Shown here piece by piece: positions 15,872-24,391 of a stretch of DNA of 64,000 bases. The translations under genes were made by a program, and so were the position numbers. Below the pieces are notes generated by a model that was not told where the DNA came from, ran no database searches, and worked only from the letters and a program-made list of their open reading frames with translations. The stretch's first letter is position 1. The number at the start of each line of letters is the position of its first letter. The stretch is from a bacterium 1xD42-87. Lineage in GTDB: Bacteria > Bacillota > Clostridia > Lachnospirales > Lachnospiraceae. The stretch lies in contig RAYM01000001.1 in assembly GCA_003611805.1 (NCBI GenBank), forward strand, positions 124,001 to 188,000, in the 5' to 3' direction.

Positions 15872-17601
15872 ATTCCCTTATCCCCGCTTTCCAGTATCAT
15901 GTCGTCCAAAGCATTGCCGGGCGGAACAATCGGCATAACATTTGCCTCCGGCTCAATGATAAATTCAATGACAGTAGGTACTTTTAAGGTGTGTTTTGCG
16001 TTTTCAAAGGCGGCGGCAATCTCATTTTCTTTTGTTACGCGAATACTGTTTGCTCCGTAGCTTTCCGCCAGTTTCATAAAATCCGGCGTATATTCCGGGC
16101 AGCGCTCTGTCGGGGCATTGCAGCTGCCGGGGCAGCTTTTCCTGTACCGCATACAGGTGCTGGAATAACGCCTGTCAAAAAACATTTCTTGCCATTGCCG
16201 TACATTTCCCAAATAACCGTTGTTCAGTATGCAGATGGTGATTGGAAGTTCATAGCAGATTGCGGTCGCCATTTCCTGAATGTTCATCTGCATGCCGCCG
16301 TCCCCGGAAATAACGATAACATCCTTTAACGGATTTCCGATTTGGGCTCCAATAGCAGCCGGAAAGCCATAGCCCATAGTTCCTAAGCCCCCGGAAGTCA
16401 GCATCTGCTTCTTTTCGCTTAATTCCAGGAACTGTGTCGCCCATAACTGGTTCTGCCCCACATCTGTGGCAATGATCGCGTTGTCAAACGTATGGTTGAT
16501 TGCCCTTATCACTTTTTCCGGGGTCAGCCCTTCTGTTTTCATGGAAAGGGGATACTGGCTTTTCCACTGCCTGATCTGCTCCAGCCATTCCTCCGTATCT
16601 AATTTCTGCGCTTTTTCAAGCAATGCCAAAAGAGCCGTTTTTGCGTCCGCAACAATGGGAATATCCACCTCTATATTTCTGGAAATCGAAGCGGGGTCTA
16701 TATCTATATGAATGATTGCCGCATGGGTGGCAAAGTGTCCGGTTTTTCCTGTTATGCGGTCATTAAACCTTGTCCCGATAGAAAAGAGGACGTCACAATG
16801 ACTGATAGCTGTATTGGCTGCATAGCTTCCATGGATTCCCAGATTCCCGATATACAAGTCATGGGTTGTGGGAATTGCCCCTTTTCCCATGATGGTAGTA
16901 ACAACGGGAACCCCTGTCATTTCTGCTAGCTTTAGCATTTCCGAATGTGCATGGCTGATGTTCACGCCGCCGCCGACCAAAAAGACGGGCTTCTTTGCGT
17001 GATTCAATGTTTCCAGTGCTTTCTTTAACTGTCCCGGATGAACGGAAAGCTTCGGCTTATATCCTCTGATTTCGATTTCTTCCGGGTAGTCGTCACTGCC
17101 ATATTCCCTCTGTATATCCTTCGGTAAATCGACAACAACAACGCCCGGTTTCCCTGTCCGGGAAATAAGAAAGGCTTTCCTGATGACCGCCGCCAATTCC
17201 TCACGTTTGCGAACCGTTACGGCGTATTTGCAGATACTTCTTGTGATACCCACAATATCAACCTCCTGAAAGGCGTCATTGCCAATCAGCCCAGTAGGTA
17301 CCTGCCCGGTGAAGCATACCAGTGGAACACTGTCATAATTCGCTGTCGCTATCCCTGTCACTAAATTGGTAGCTCCCGGTCCGCTTGTAACCAGACAGAC
17401 CCCGACTTTTCCCGTGGAGCGTGCGTATCCGTCCGCCGCATGGACTAATCCCTGCTCATGCCGCGGCAAAATAACATCAATATCCTGCTCGCCATAAAGG
17501 GCATTAAACAGGTCGATTGCCTGTCCGCCCGGGTAGGCAAACAGGGTATCTACCTGCTCCGCCTTGAGAGCTTTCACAAATAATTCCGCGCCTGTAATCA
17601 T
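15868..17601 (-). CDS. ilvB: Acetolactate synthase large (catalytic) subunit
   Basis: It condenses two pyruvates, or pyruvate and 2-oxobutyrate, in branched-chain amino acid synthesis, using ThDP, Mg2+ and FAD. The 577 residues fit the family. Motifs: DTLFAYPGGQAID with LPRHEQGLVHAADGYARSTG (catalytic Glu), VTSGPGATN, central FAD domain, and the ThDP motif ISGDGGMQMNIQEM...NNGYLGNVRQWQEMFF. Three ATGs lie in a row; the third, at 17601, is 8 bases from AAGGAGG and is preferred. A run of Cys (STCMRYRKSCPGSCNAPTERC) near residue 490 looks like an insertion relative to standard IlvB. A TetR gene precedes it, with a MITE-like insertion between. Confidence 0.93.
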   Translation of the reverse strand: MITGAELFVKALKAEQVDTLFAYPGGQAIDLFNALYGEQDIDVILPRHEQGLVHAADGYARSTGKVGVCLVTSGPGATNLVTGIATANYDSVPLVCFTGQVPTGLIGNDAFQEVDIVGITRSICKYAVTVRKREELAAVIRKAFLISRTGKPGVVVVDLPKDIQREYGSDDYPEEIEIRGYKPKLSVHPGQLKKALETLNHAKKPVFLVGGGVNISHAHSEMLKLAEMTGVPVVTTIMGKGAIPTTHDLYIGNLGIHGSYAANTAISHCDVLFSIGTRFNDRITGKTGHFATHAAIIHIDIDPASISRNIEVDIPIVADAKTALLALLEKAQKLDTEEWLEQIRQWKSQYPLSMKTEGLTPEKVIRAINHTFDNAIIATDVGQNQLWATQFLELSEKKQMLTSGGLGTMGYGFPAAIGAQIGNPLKDVIVISGDGGMQMNIQEMATAICYELPITICILNNGYLGNVRQWQEMFFDRRYSSTCMRYRKSCPGSCNAPTERCPEYTPDFMKLAESYGANSIRVTKENEIAAAFENAKHTLKVPTVIEFIIEPEANVMPIVPPGNALDDMILESGDKGI

Positions 17602-17678
17602 CATCATTGCCTCCTTGTACGCGTGTACTTGCTTGCTTTTAGGTGTGATAAAATGGCACTGAATATACAGTACCATTT

Positions 17679-17816
17679 ATAACAGTTCGGATACCCCTTG
17701 AACTGTTACGACATACAGCCATTTAAAATCGCCTGCGGCGATGGGCTGTATGCCCGCGGCCATTGCGTTATCGTACGGTCAGCGCGGTAAACGCGCAGAC
17801 CTATCTGAACTGTTAC
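17679..17816. mobile_element. 138-bp MITE-like element with terminal inverted repeats and 8-bp target duplication
   Basis: The left end TAACAGTTCGGATA and the inverted right end TAACAGTTCAGATA form terminal inverted repeats (13 of 14 match). The direct repeat TACCATTT flanks both sides (17671..17678 and 17817..17824), the footprint of an 8-bp target duplication. Inside are nested hairpins: CATACAGCC pairs with GGCTGTATG around ATCGCC/GGCGAT, and GAACTGTT pairs with AACAGTTC near the left end. It encodes no protein. It sits one base past the tetR stop and upstream of ilvB, so it may affect read-through into ilvBN. Confidence 0.75.
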
Positions 17817-17824
17817 TACCATTT

Positions 17825-18403
17825 TTACTTCTGTACAATCCCATTTACAAATATCTTCACACTGTTTTTGATAAATTCTTCTCTGCCCACATCCGTAAGG
17901 TTCGGGCCAAAAGACGCATTTAAAAAGGTATAACCAAACGTGGAAGAAAAAACAGTCATTGCCAGACTTTCAAAATCATAATGAGGAATTTTCCCCAGTT
18001 CCTCCATTTTCCTGAAGTATTCTGTCAGAGAAGAAATAAATGCCTGTGGTACTTTCATGATCATAGAGGCAGTTTCTTCATAAAGCTGCGGCGCTCTTAA
18101 GCCAATGGACAGATTTACAAAATCCGGAGTGATTTTATCCATATATGCGTTCATAAACATCTCTAAATCCGGCTCTAACTCCCATTGCACATTTTGAAAA
18201 AGCTCCGGCGTAACATGCGCTCTCCATTTTTCCTGAGATACCCCATGGAGTACAATATCTTTTTTATTTTGAAATTTACGGAACAGCGTACACTCATTTA
18301 CGCCGGCTAAACGTGCGATATCTTTTGTCGTTGTGGCAACATACCCTTTATCACGAATCAGAGACATGGTTGCGTCAATAATTTTTTGGCTTGTTTCGTC
18401 CAT
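17825..18403 (-). CDS. TetR family regulator upstream of ilvBN
   Basis: The 192-residue protein has a TetR HTH (SQKIIDATMSLIRDKGYVAT, TTKDIARLAGVNECTLFRKFQNKK) and a ligand domain. I use MDETSQK at 18403 as start, because a promoter TTGACT-17-TAGAAT and an operator-like dyad lie just upstream. An ATG at 18436 has a good AAGGAG six bases before it and is the alternative; it would put the dyad inside the coding region. The gene reads towards ilvB, separated by the MITE-like element. Confidence 0.85.
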   Translation of the reverse strand: MDETSQKIIDATMSLIRDKGYVATTTKDIARLAGVNECTLFRKFQNKKDIVLHGVSQEKWRAHVTPELFQNVQWELEPDLEMFMNAYMDKITPDFVNLSIGLRAPQLYEETASMIMKVPQAFISSLTEYFRKMEELGKIPHYDFESLAMTVFSSTFGYTFLNASFGPNLTDVGREEFIKNSVKIFVNGIVQK

Positions 18404-18417
18404 TCTTCCCACCCCTA

Positions 18418-18431
18418 AGCAAGTGCTTGCT
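18418..18431. promoter_or_regulatory. Candidate TetR autoregulatory operator
   Basis: AGCAAG-TG-CTTGCT is a perfect 6-bp inverted repeat with a 2-bp centre, immediately downstream of a minus-strand TTGACT-17-TAGAAT promoter. A partly matching TTGCTTGC stretch occurs upstream of ilvB near 17630. Confidence 0.6.
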
Positions 18432-18490
18432 ATCATTCTATTCTCCTTTTTGTAAAAAGTCAATAGAAAAGATAATTCCTCCCGCTTTAC

Positions 18491-18892
18491 TTATGAGGTA
18501 TGCTCCAAAGCTTTTCTTAAATCCGTTATATATAAAGCCTGCTGCTTTTTCAGATACGCTCCGATAAACGGTTTCATAAACCATTTTTTTGCTGTAACAT
18601 CCTCCGTGAAATCAACCGTTGTTACGTTGCCTTTGCTGGAGAAAATCCCTGTCCAATGCCCATGCATATTATCATTCTCCATATCAAATTCTAAACGCCG
18701 GCATTCTTCCCTCACTGTAACGGTGAAGGCGGTCTGGTAGCCGGATGTTGTATATTCCACGAACTGCTTATCATCTATAATCTCAACCCTGCTCAGATCG
18801 CTGCGCCACGCCGTATCCTCCAGAGAAGTCACAATCTCCCAAACCTTTTGCAGTTCTGCGTGAAAGTCTGCTCTTATATTTGAAACTGCCAT
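18491..18892 (-). CDS. SRPBCC family (polyketide cyclase-like) protein
   Basis: The 133-residue protein is a single START/SRPBCC-like helix-grip fold: N-terminal strand IRADFHAELQKVWEIVTSLEDTAWRSDLSRVE, a run of beta strands, VTTVDFTEDVTAKKWFMKP and the long C-terminal helix KKQQALYITDLRKALE. Such proteins bind hydrophobic ligands in a deep pocket. The ATG follows AAAGGAATC. It lies between a TetR gene and a TetR remnant. The specific ligand is unknown. Confidence 0.75.
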   Translation of the reverse strand: MAVSNIRADFHAELQKVWEIVTSLEDTAWRSDLSRVEIIDDKQFVEYTTSGYQTAFTVTVREECRRLEFDMENDNMHGHWTGIFSSKGNVTTVDFTEDVTAKKWFMKPFIGAYLKKQQALYITDLRKALEHTS

Positions 18893-18893
18893 C

Positions 18894-19265
18894 TTAATGA
18901 TTCCTTTCTTTCAGGTATACCCTTTTCCACTGTCCAACTCTTTTCAGGAAGTCCTTTTCCAGAGAATCCGGGTTCAGCTCCCCGGTTGAAAACATCTTCC
19001 AGTAACAGCTGAGAAGATAACCGTTAATCTCTTCTAACAGCAGCCGCGTATCAATCCCCGGCCGGAACAGATCCATATCTGCCGGCCCCCGTATATATTC
19101 TGTTCCGTGAAGATATGCTGTCTTATAATGATTTGGATACGCCGCCGGCATCCGCAAGCCTGGACATGGACGCATTTTTATAGCTGTTCCTGGAAAACAC
19201 ACCATATGCCGCATTTATGATCTGCTCCTGCCTTTCCTGCGGTAGCGCAAAAAACTTCCCGTTCA
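18894..19265 (-). pseudogene. TetR family regulator with central deletion
   Basis: The N-terminus MNGKFFALPQERQEQIINAA, YGVFSRNSYKNASMSRLADA, GGVSKSL is a TetR HTH that stops abruptly at TAA. In another frame, the C-terminal part (MDLFRPGIDTRLLLEEINGYL, LEKDFLKRVGQWKRVYLK) continues. Both halves match the intact TetR at 12127..12729, in which they are about 90 residues apart. So the recognition helix end and most of the ligand domain are lost. The start ATG overlaps the stop of the alkylation repair gene in ATGA, showing it was once co-translated. Confidence 0.85.
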
Positions 19266-19988
19266 TCCCGAACCTCCTGATTCCTTTCCCATCCTGGTAT
19301 TTGCGGAAATCAGACGTCCCCGTCCTTCTGCCTTTACCATGGTTTCCAGTTCCTTCGCCGCATCCTTTCCAATCCACCTCAATGCCTTGCTTTCTCCCTC
19401 TATCCATTCATGCGCCAGCAAAAGCGCCTTTTCGTTATAATGAAAATTCTTTTTCCCGATTTCTCTCAAAGCAGTGGAAACCGCCTTTTTTACCTGCTCC
19501 CGCCCATCATCCGCATACTTCGTAACCAGCTCCAGATAGCCGTCCACCGTTTCATCCGTCAGCTTCCTGTCATGTATCACAGAAGCCGCAATCAGCACAA
19601 ATGCCGCCCTTTTTTTATATAACTGCGGTTCCTGTATCCACTTTGCAATAAAAATATCCCTGCTCTTCATCTTCAAAAATAAGTTTTTACACAGGTGGTC
19701 GCATAAATCCCAGGAAACCACATCAAGGAGCAGCCTTTCCGCCTCAGCATCCGTTGTCGCCTTCGGGTTCATCAACAAGACCGCCAGCATCCTTGCCTCG
19801 TGGTATTTTGTATTCCACAGTTCAGATGCCAGCTCCTGCGATTTCCCGGCTTTCTTGGCAAGGCCCCTTACTACGGACGTTGCCACACCAATACTGTTTT
19901 CGGCCGGTATCCCCATCCGAATCATATTTTCCCTGTAGTTCTCAGAAGCCTGCGCCCTAAGCTCTTTTATTATCTCCTGACAATTCAT
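19263..19988 (-). CDS. DNA alkylation repair protein (AlkC/AlkD-like HEAT-repeat)
   Basis: The 241-residue helical protein has HEAT-like repeats typical of the AlkD superfamily of alkylpurine glycosylase-like proteins: GVATSVVRGLAKKAGKSQEL, ASELWNTKYHEARMLAVLLM, VSWDLCDHLCKNLFLKM, IAKWIQEPQLYKKRAAFVLI. The WDLCD and RRAAF-like positions are the usual landmarks. The start follows AAGGAGGATACTG. It is read after the AraC gene at 20019 and before the TetR remnant. Confidence 0.85.
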   Translation of the reverse strand: MNCQEIIKELRAQASENYRENMIRMGIPAENSIGVATSVVRGLAKKAGKSQELASELWNTKYHEARMLAVLLMNPKATTDAEAERLLLDVVSWDLCDHLCKNLFLKMKSRDIFIAKWIQEPQLYKKRAAFVLIAASVIHDRKLTDETVDGYLELVTKYADDGREQVKKAVSTALREIGKKNFHYNEKALLLAHEWIEGESKALRWIGKDAAKELETMVKAEGRGRLISANTRMGKESGGSG

Positions 19989-20018
19989 CAGTATCCTCCT
20001 TCCGGTTCCACGCCCTTC

Positions 20019-20855
20019 TTATCGTACAGGAAGCCAGTATTCATAGACTGCGTCTTCCGGATCTGCACGGAGATACACCTCAATATCCGGTATCTCTGCA
20101 TAGGTGTAGCCGGACGTAGGGAGCCATTGGGTAATGACACGCCTTTCCAGCTCCTGAAGGGTACGGTTCGTTCCTTTTCCTTCAAAAACCGCCCATTTGC
20201 ATGCCGGAATCTGATACGCTTCGTATTCCCCCTGCTTCTGATCGGAACGGACAGCAATCAGATATTTCCAGTCTTCCGTATGATGGATACTGACCCCGAG
20301 AAGTCCCTCCGGCTTTCCCTCTGCCATGGAAAGTAATCTGGCAAGTGTTCCGTCTGCCAGCGCGGCATCCCATACCGTTGGTATCCTTTCAAAATTCTCC
20401 GTCAGTTCTTTCGACAGGGGACAGGACAGTCCCAGTATCCGGAACGCTTCTTTTTCCTCTATCCTGAATTGCAGCGGCGCCCCTCCGTGGATTGCCATAG
20501 AAAAAGAAATGGGGGGATATGCCTGAAAGGATACAGGTTCCGTTTTTACAGCAGAGGGCGTGATTCCATGAAAATTCTTAAAAGCCCTGGTAAACGCGGT
20601 GGGGGATTCATAACCATACTTCATGGCAATATCCGTTACTTTCCCATTTCCCTTTTGCAGTTCCACGGCGGACATAGACAGCCTGCGCCGCCGTATGTAT
20701 TCCCGCAGTGTCATGTCTGTCATATATAAAAACATCTGTTGGAAATAGTAGGAAGGGCAGCCCGCAATCCCGGCTACATCCTCATAGTCCAGTTCCCCAT
20801 CCAGGTTCTCTTCTATAAAATCAATCGCCTGGTTCAACCGTTTTATCCAGTCCAT
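20019..20855 (-). CDS. AraC family regulator with GyrI-like effector domain
   Basis: The 278-residue protein has two AraC-type HTH motifs at the N-terminus (residues 8-105: DYEDVAGIAGCPSYYFQQMF, KVTDIAMKYGYESPTAFTRAFK, NFHGITPSAVK). A GyrI/AraE-like ligand domain follows (SFSMAIHGGAPLQFRIEEKEAFRILG...ACKWAVFEGKGTNRTLQELERRV, EVYLRADPEDAVYEYWLPVR). Such proteins respond to small hydrophobic or cationic compounds. It is the first gene of a minus-strand run with the alkylation repair gene. Confidence 0.9.
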   Translation of the reverse strand: MDWIKRLNQAIDFIEENLDGELDYEDVAGIAGCPSYYFQQMFLYMTDMTLREYIRRRRLSMSAVELQKGNGKVTDIAMKYGYESPTAFTRAFKNFHGITPSAVKTEPVSFQAYPPISFSMAIHGGAPLQFRIEEKEAFRILGLSCPLSKELTENFERIPTVWDAALADGTLARLLSMAEGKPEGLLGVSIHHTEDWKYLIAVRSDQKQGEYEAYQIPACKWAVFEGKGTNRTLQELERRVITQWLPTSGYTYAEIPDIEVYLRADPEDAVYEYWLPVR

Positions 20856-20943
20856 CGCATTCCCCCCTGCTGTTTTAAGTATAGCCTATTATCTCACAAA
20901 AAACCTCTCATTTGAACGATACGAATTGATAGCCCGAAAGAAC

Positions 20944-21687
20944 TCACTCCCATTTAAAAAATTTCACCGCTGCGCCTGCGCACAGAATAGTAACAATCCC
21001 CATAACCGCTGCCGGTGTCCAGACAGATTCCATATGTATTCCCAGGAAAGCCGCCTTCATAAGCTGTATCCCCTGTGTCAGCGGGAAAAGGGCTACGATT
21101 TTCTGCATCATCTCCGGCATCACCTCAAAGGGCAGCGTGGCCCCGGAAAAGATCAGCATGGGAAAGTACAAAAGGCAGGCGATTACACTGGCCATTTTTT
21201 CATTTTTCGCAATGCCGCCCACCATCATCCCGATGCTTAAGGTGGAAACCAGGGTAAGGAGCCAGTTCCCAAGGAATGCCGCCGGGCTGATGGGAAGCCT
21301 TACGCCCCAGAATACAGCCGCCATCGGAAAAACCAAAGCCATGGAAACCGCAGCATACAGCACATAGATGGTAAATTCCACCCCCAGCAGCATAACCGGG
21401 CTGATGGGCGTCACCCGGAACCGTTTGAGGATTTTCCGTTCCCGGTACCCTGCTACCACCAGAGGCAGTCCCATCAGGCCCCCGGCGCAGATGGAGATGG
21501 TACAGACCGCGCTCATGGACTGCTCCAGGAACGTATACTCCGCCCCCGGAAAAGCGGGCTTTGTCTGGTAAATAAAACCAAGGATGACCAGTACCACAAC
21601 CGGCATAATGACGGCAAAAATCACCATATTCATATTCCGGATATTTAGTTTCAGTTCTGTTTTTAAAAGGCTAAAAAAAGTTCTCAT
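20944..21687 (-). CDS. ABC-2 type transporter permease
   Basis: The 247-residue protein has six hydrophobic segments in the ABC-2 arrangement: MRTFFSLLKTELKLNIRNM, a cytosolic RERKILKRFRVTPISPVM loop, and FSGATLPFEVMPEMMQ with the typical terminal loop. It overlaps the ATPase gene by 4 bases (ATGA type), so they form one exporter. The AraC protein encoded two genes upstream is the likely regulator. Confidence 0.9.
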   Translation of the reverse strand: MRTFFSLLKTELKLNIRNMNMVIFAVIMPVVVLVILGFIYQTKPAFPGAEYTFLEQSMSAVCTISICAGGLMGLPLVVAGYRERKILKRFRVTPISPVMLLGVEFTIYVLYAAVSMALVFPMAAVFWGVRLPISPAAFLGNWLLTLVSTLSIGMMVGGIAKNEKMASVIACLLYFPMLIFSGATLPFEVMPEMMQKIVALFPLTQGIQLMKAAFLGIHMESVWTPAAVMGIVTILCAGAAVKFFKWE

Positions 21688-22427
21688 GCCACAACCTCCT
21701 CGTCCGCAAATTTCAAATAGGCATCCTCCAGACGTTCACAGCCACTCTGGGCCTTTGCCTGCTCCACGGTGCCGTAAAACACAGCCTCCCCTTTTCTCAG
21801 GATACAGATCTGGTCGCAGAGGGCTTCCACCTCATCCATGAAATGGGAAGTGAGGAAGATGGTCAGCCCTTCGCCCTTCAAATCCTCAAGAATCTTCCAC
21901 ACCGTCCGGCGTGCCCTCGCGTCCAGCCCGGTAGTCAGCTCGTCCAGGAACACAAGCTCCGGGTTCGGTATCAACGCCAGGACAATAAACAGCCGCTGGC
22001 GCTCCCCGCCGGAAAGACTTTTCACGGCATGGTTTATCTTATCCCCGATTCCGAAACGTTCACACAGCTTCCGCCAGTCTGCCGGCCTCTCATACAGGCA
22101 GGCGGTTTCCCCGCAAAGCTCGGATACCCTGATTTCCGGCTGGTAATCCCCTTCCTGAAACTGGACGCCCACTTTCTGAAATACGGTGCGCCGGTCCTTT
22201 TTTGCATCCCGCCCCAATACCAGGGCGGTTCCGCCATCGGCCTGTTCCGTTCCCAGGATGCATTCGATAGTGGTACTCTTTCCGGCGCCGTTTGCCCCCA
22301 ACAGACCAAAGACCGTTCCGGACTTGACTGACAGATTCAAGCCCTTCAACACAGTTCTTCCCTGATAGCTTTTGGTAAGGCCCGTTGTTTTAACAGCCTC
22401 TTCTGTTTTCTTTCTCGTTTCGCTCAT
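21684..22427 (-). CDS. ABC transporter ATP-binding protein (ABC-2 exporter)
   Basis: This 247-residue ATPase has Walker A GANGAGKST, signature LSGGERQRLFIVLAL, Walker B LVFLDELTTGLD and switch TSHFMDEVEALCDQ. The start follows AAGGAGGATAAG. Walker B ends in DEL rather than the usual DEP, which keeps the catalytic Glu. It is encoded between its AraC regulator and its permease; drug export is likely by family. Confidence 0.93.
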   Translation of the reverse strand: MSETRKKTEEAVKTTGLTKSYQGRTVLKGLNLSVKSGTVFGLLGANGAGKSTTIECILGTEQADGGTALVLGRDAKKDRRTVFQKVGVQFQEGDYQPEIRVSELCGETACLYERPADWRKLCERFGIGDKINHAVKSLSGGERQRLFIVLALIPNPELVFLDELTTGLDARARRTVWKILEDLKGEGLTIFLTSHFMDEVEALCDQICILRKGEAVFYGTVEQAKAQSGCERLEDAYLKFADEEVVA

Positions 22428-22461
22428 CTTATCCTCCTTTTTCCGGTAACGGTATGCACCG

Positions 22462-23349
22462 CTACTGCTGCTTTTTAATTGCCCGAAGCTCGATGTATCC
22501 CCTCTCCCCTCTGGGCTCCAGCTGGATGCGGGGGCTTTCCTCGTCCCACTCGTATCCGATCACAGACGGGTCATAATGGTCGATGGCATATTGTACGGCA
22601 AGAATCGCCTGGGAATAATCTTCCTCCCGGAAAGGCTCCCCCTGGACCGCCAGATACTCGGCGGCAGGCAGGGAAATGACATCAAACCCCTCCGGGATTT
22701 CCCCATGGTAATCCGCCTCTGCCTCCACGCCCTGTACATAGGTGGAAGTGCCGGGCTTTTTATAGGCTCCCGGCAGCCACAGGCAGACCGGCTCCCCGCA
22801 GAGGGAATCCATGCTTTTTAATATTCCCCAGACCTCACAGCTCACTTCGTCACAGTATGCAAAATAATCTTCCGCTTTTATTCCTCGTTTGATGATGACC
22901 TTTCGCTCCGGTTTCCGAATCACCTGGATAAATACGCTCTGGAGATTTTTCATTTCCATATCCAAAACATCCTTTCTCAGTTCTCCGAATTTCACGCCGT
23001 ATGGGATAAACAGGGCAATGGGCACCGGATCCTTCAGATATTCCCCCGGCCTGCAGCCGAATTCCCGGTAAAAGGCACGGGTATACCCGTCCACACTGCC
23101 AAACCCGCAGTCAAAGGCCGCCTCCGTCACAAGGCACTGTTCCTCCTTCAGCCGCATGGCGGAACGGGAAAGCCGGAGCCTGCGGATATATTCTGCCGGC
23201 GTCACCCCCAAAAACTCCTTAAACAGCCGGTAGGAATGCCAGGGGGAAAACAGGGAGACGGCTGACAGCTGTGCCAGTGTGATATCCGCTTCCAGATGGG
23301 TTTCGATATAATCCTGCATCCTCTGGACCGCCGCTGTCTGTTCTTTCAA
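22462..23349 (-). CDS. AraC family regulator with GyrI-like domain, ABC exporter activator
   Basis: The 295-residue protein has an AraC HTH pair (residues 10-105: DITLAQLSAVSLFSPWHSYR, LVTEAAFDCGFGSVDGYTRA, FGCRPGEYLK) and an effector domain (QSVFIQVIRKPERKVIIKRG...PLPAAEYLAVQGEPF-like region). The start is a TTG with AAGGAGG ten bases upstream. It immediately precedes the ABC ATPase and permease on the same strand, so it probably controls that exporter in response to its substrate. Confidence 0.88.
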   Translation of the reverse strand: MKEQTAAVQRMQDYIETHLEADITLAQLSAVSLFSPWHSYRLFKEFLGVTPAEYIRRLRLSRSAMRLKEEQCLVTEAAFDCGFGSVDGYTRAFYREFGCRPGEYLKDPVPIALFIPYGVKFGELRKDVLDMEMKNLQSVFIQVIRKPERKVIIKRGIKAEDYFAYCDEVSCEVWGILKSMDSLCGEPVCLWLPGAYKKPGTSTYVQGVEAEADYHGEIPEGFDVISLPAAEYLAVQGEPFREEDYSQAILAVQYAIDHYDPSVIGYEWDEESPRIQLEPRGERGYIELRAIKKQQ

Positions 23350-23556
23350 AATAAACCACCTCCTTCTTCCTTGGGCTTATTATTTTATAATGACCCCTGC
23401 TTTTTGTCTCGACTTTTTTTGCTGTTTTCGGATATCATCGAAGAATCCCAAGAAGGTGGCCGGGGTGAAACGCCTGCTAGCACTGCATTGCGGAAATAAC
23501 GGTGAATAAAGTGCCAGATGTCTGCGGCATCTGTGCGTCTGGCTCTATGATGATAT

Positions 23557-24378
23557 TCATTTTTCATCTGTGGTTTTTTCTATTACGATTGACGAACCTT
23601 TTGATTTATCGCCATTCAGCCACTGCCATTGTTCTGAAAGTTCTATTCTGCCATCACTTAAAATCTGTGGTACACTGTGACATTTCCCAATTCTTATCTG
23701 GTCACTCAAATTAATATGCTGATAATAAAAATCTATTTCTCCATTCAAAGCAACCGTTCCAACTATACTCCCTTTTTTTATTTCCCCGCCATAGTAATCC
23801 GCCCATAAAATATTCTCATTTTGATGATATAAAAAAAGCGTTTGATTATCTACTTCACCATTTTCAGTATTCATCTTTGGTATAAAGTATTTTCCATCAT
23901 AAAAAATATCTGTATTAGGAACTGCTATACGTTTCTCCATTACTTCATAAGCTAACCTTGCATTTCCATTGATAAATAATTCTTCATGCTTTAAGGTTTT
24001 ATATCCCCTATGCTCATAAAAACAGGCTGCCGCAAGCGAAGCATCTAAGTAAATAATCGTGCTGTTAAGAGATATTTCTTTTTCAAGACATTGCATAATA
24101 TAACTGCCATATCCTTTTTTCTGAAAATCAGAAGCAACAAATAGTCTTGATATATGATTTTCCTTGCAGCTGCCTGTTCCCACTAAACAATCACCCGATA
24201 ACAAAACTCTAACAAAACCATTTTCTATATCTGTGGCAATGTTTTCCTTTGAATGAAGCCCGCAAAAAAATTCAACTACTCCTTGAGGATAATATAACGG
24301 ATAAATAGCGTTAATCGTGTTCTGTACCAATTGATAAATTTGTTCAATGTTTTCTTTTTTTGCTATTTCGTATTTCAT
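23557..24378 (-). CDS. GNAT acetyltransferase fused to an n-acetylglutamate-synthase-like beta domain
   Basis: The N-terminal half (residues 1-150: ISRLFVASDFQKKGYGSYIM with the acetyl-CoA QKKGYG motif, CFYEHRGYKTL) is a GNAT domain. The second half (from about 160: FYDGKYFIPKMNTENGEVDN, ILWADYYGGEIKKGSIVGTV, LSEQWQWLNGDKSKGSSIVIE) matches a small stand-alone Firmicutes protein usually labelled n-acetylglutamate synthase, though it lacks a GNAT fold. The start at 24378 follows GGAGGTGTGTTA. Fusion of the two is notable. No link to arginine genes is seen here. Confidence 0.8.
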   Translation of the reverse strand: MKYEIAKKENIEQIYQLVQNTINAIYPLYYPQGVVEFFCGLHSKENIATDIENGFVRVLLSGDCLVGTGSCKENHISRLFVASDFQKKGYGSYIMQCLEKEISLNSTIIYLDASLAAACFYEHRGYKTLKHEELFINGNARLAYEVMEKRIAVPNTDIFYDGKYFIPKMNTENGEVDNQTLFLYHQNENILWADYYGGEIKKGSIVGTVALNGEIDFYYQHINLSDQIRIGKCHSVPQILSDGRIELSEQWQWLNGDKSKGSSIVIEKTTDEK

Positions 24379-24391
24379 TAACACACCTCCA

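Noticed and set aside
17602..17824. A T-box or other riboswitch leader before ilvB
   Set aside because: The structured sequence has terminal inverted repeats and a flanking 8-bp duplication, which fits an inserted element; no T-box AGGGUGGNACCGCG-like sequence was seen.
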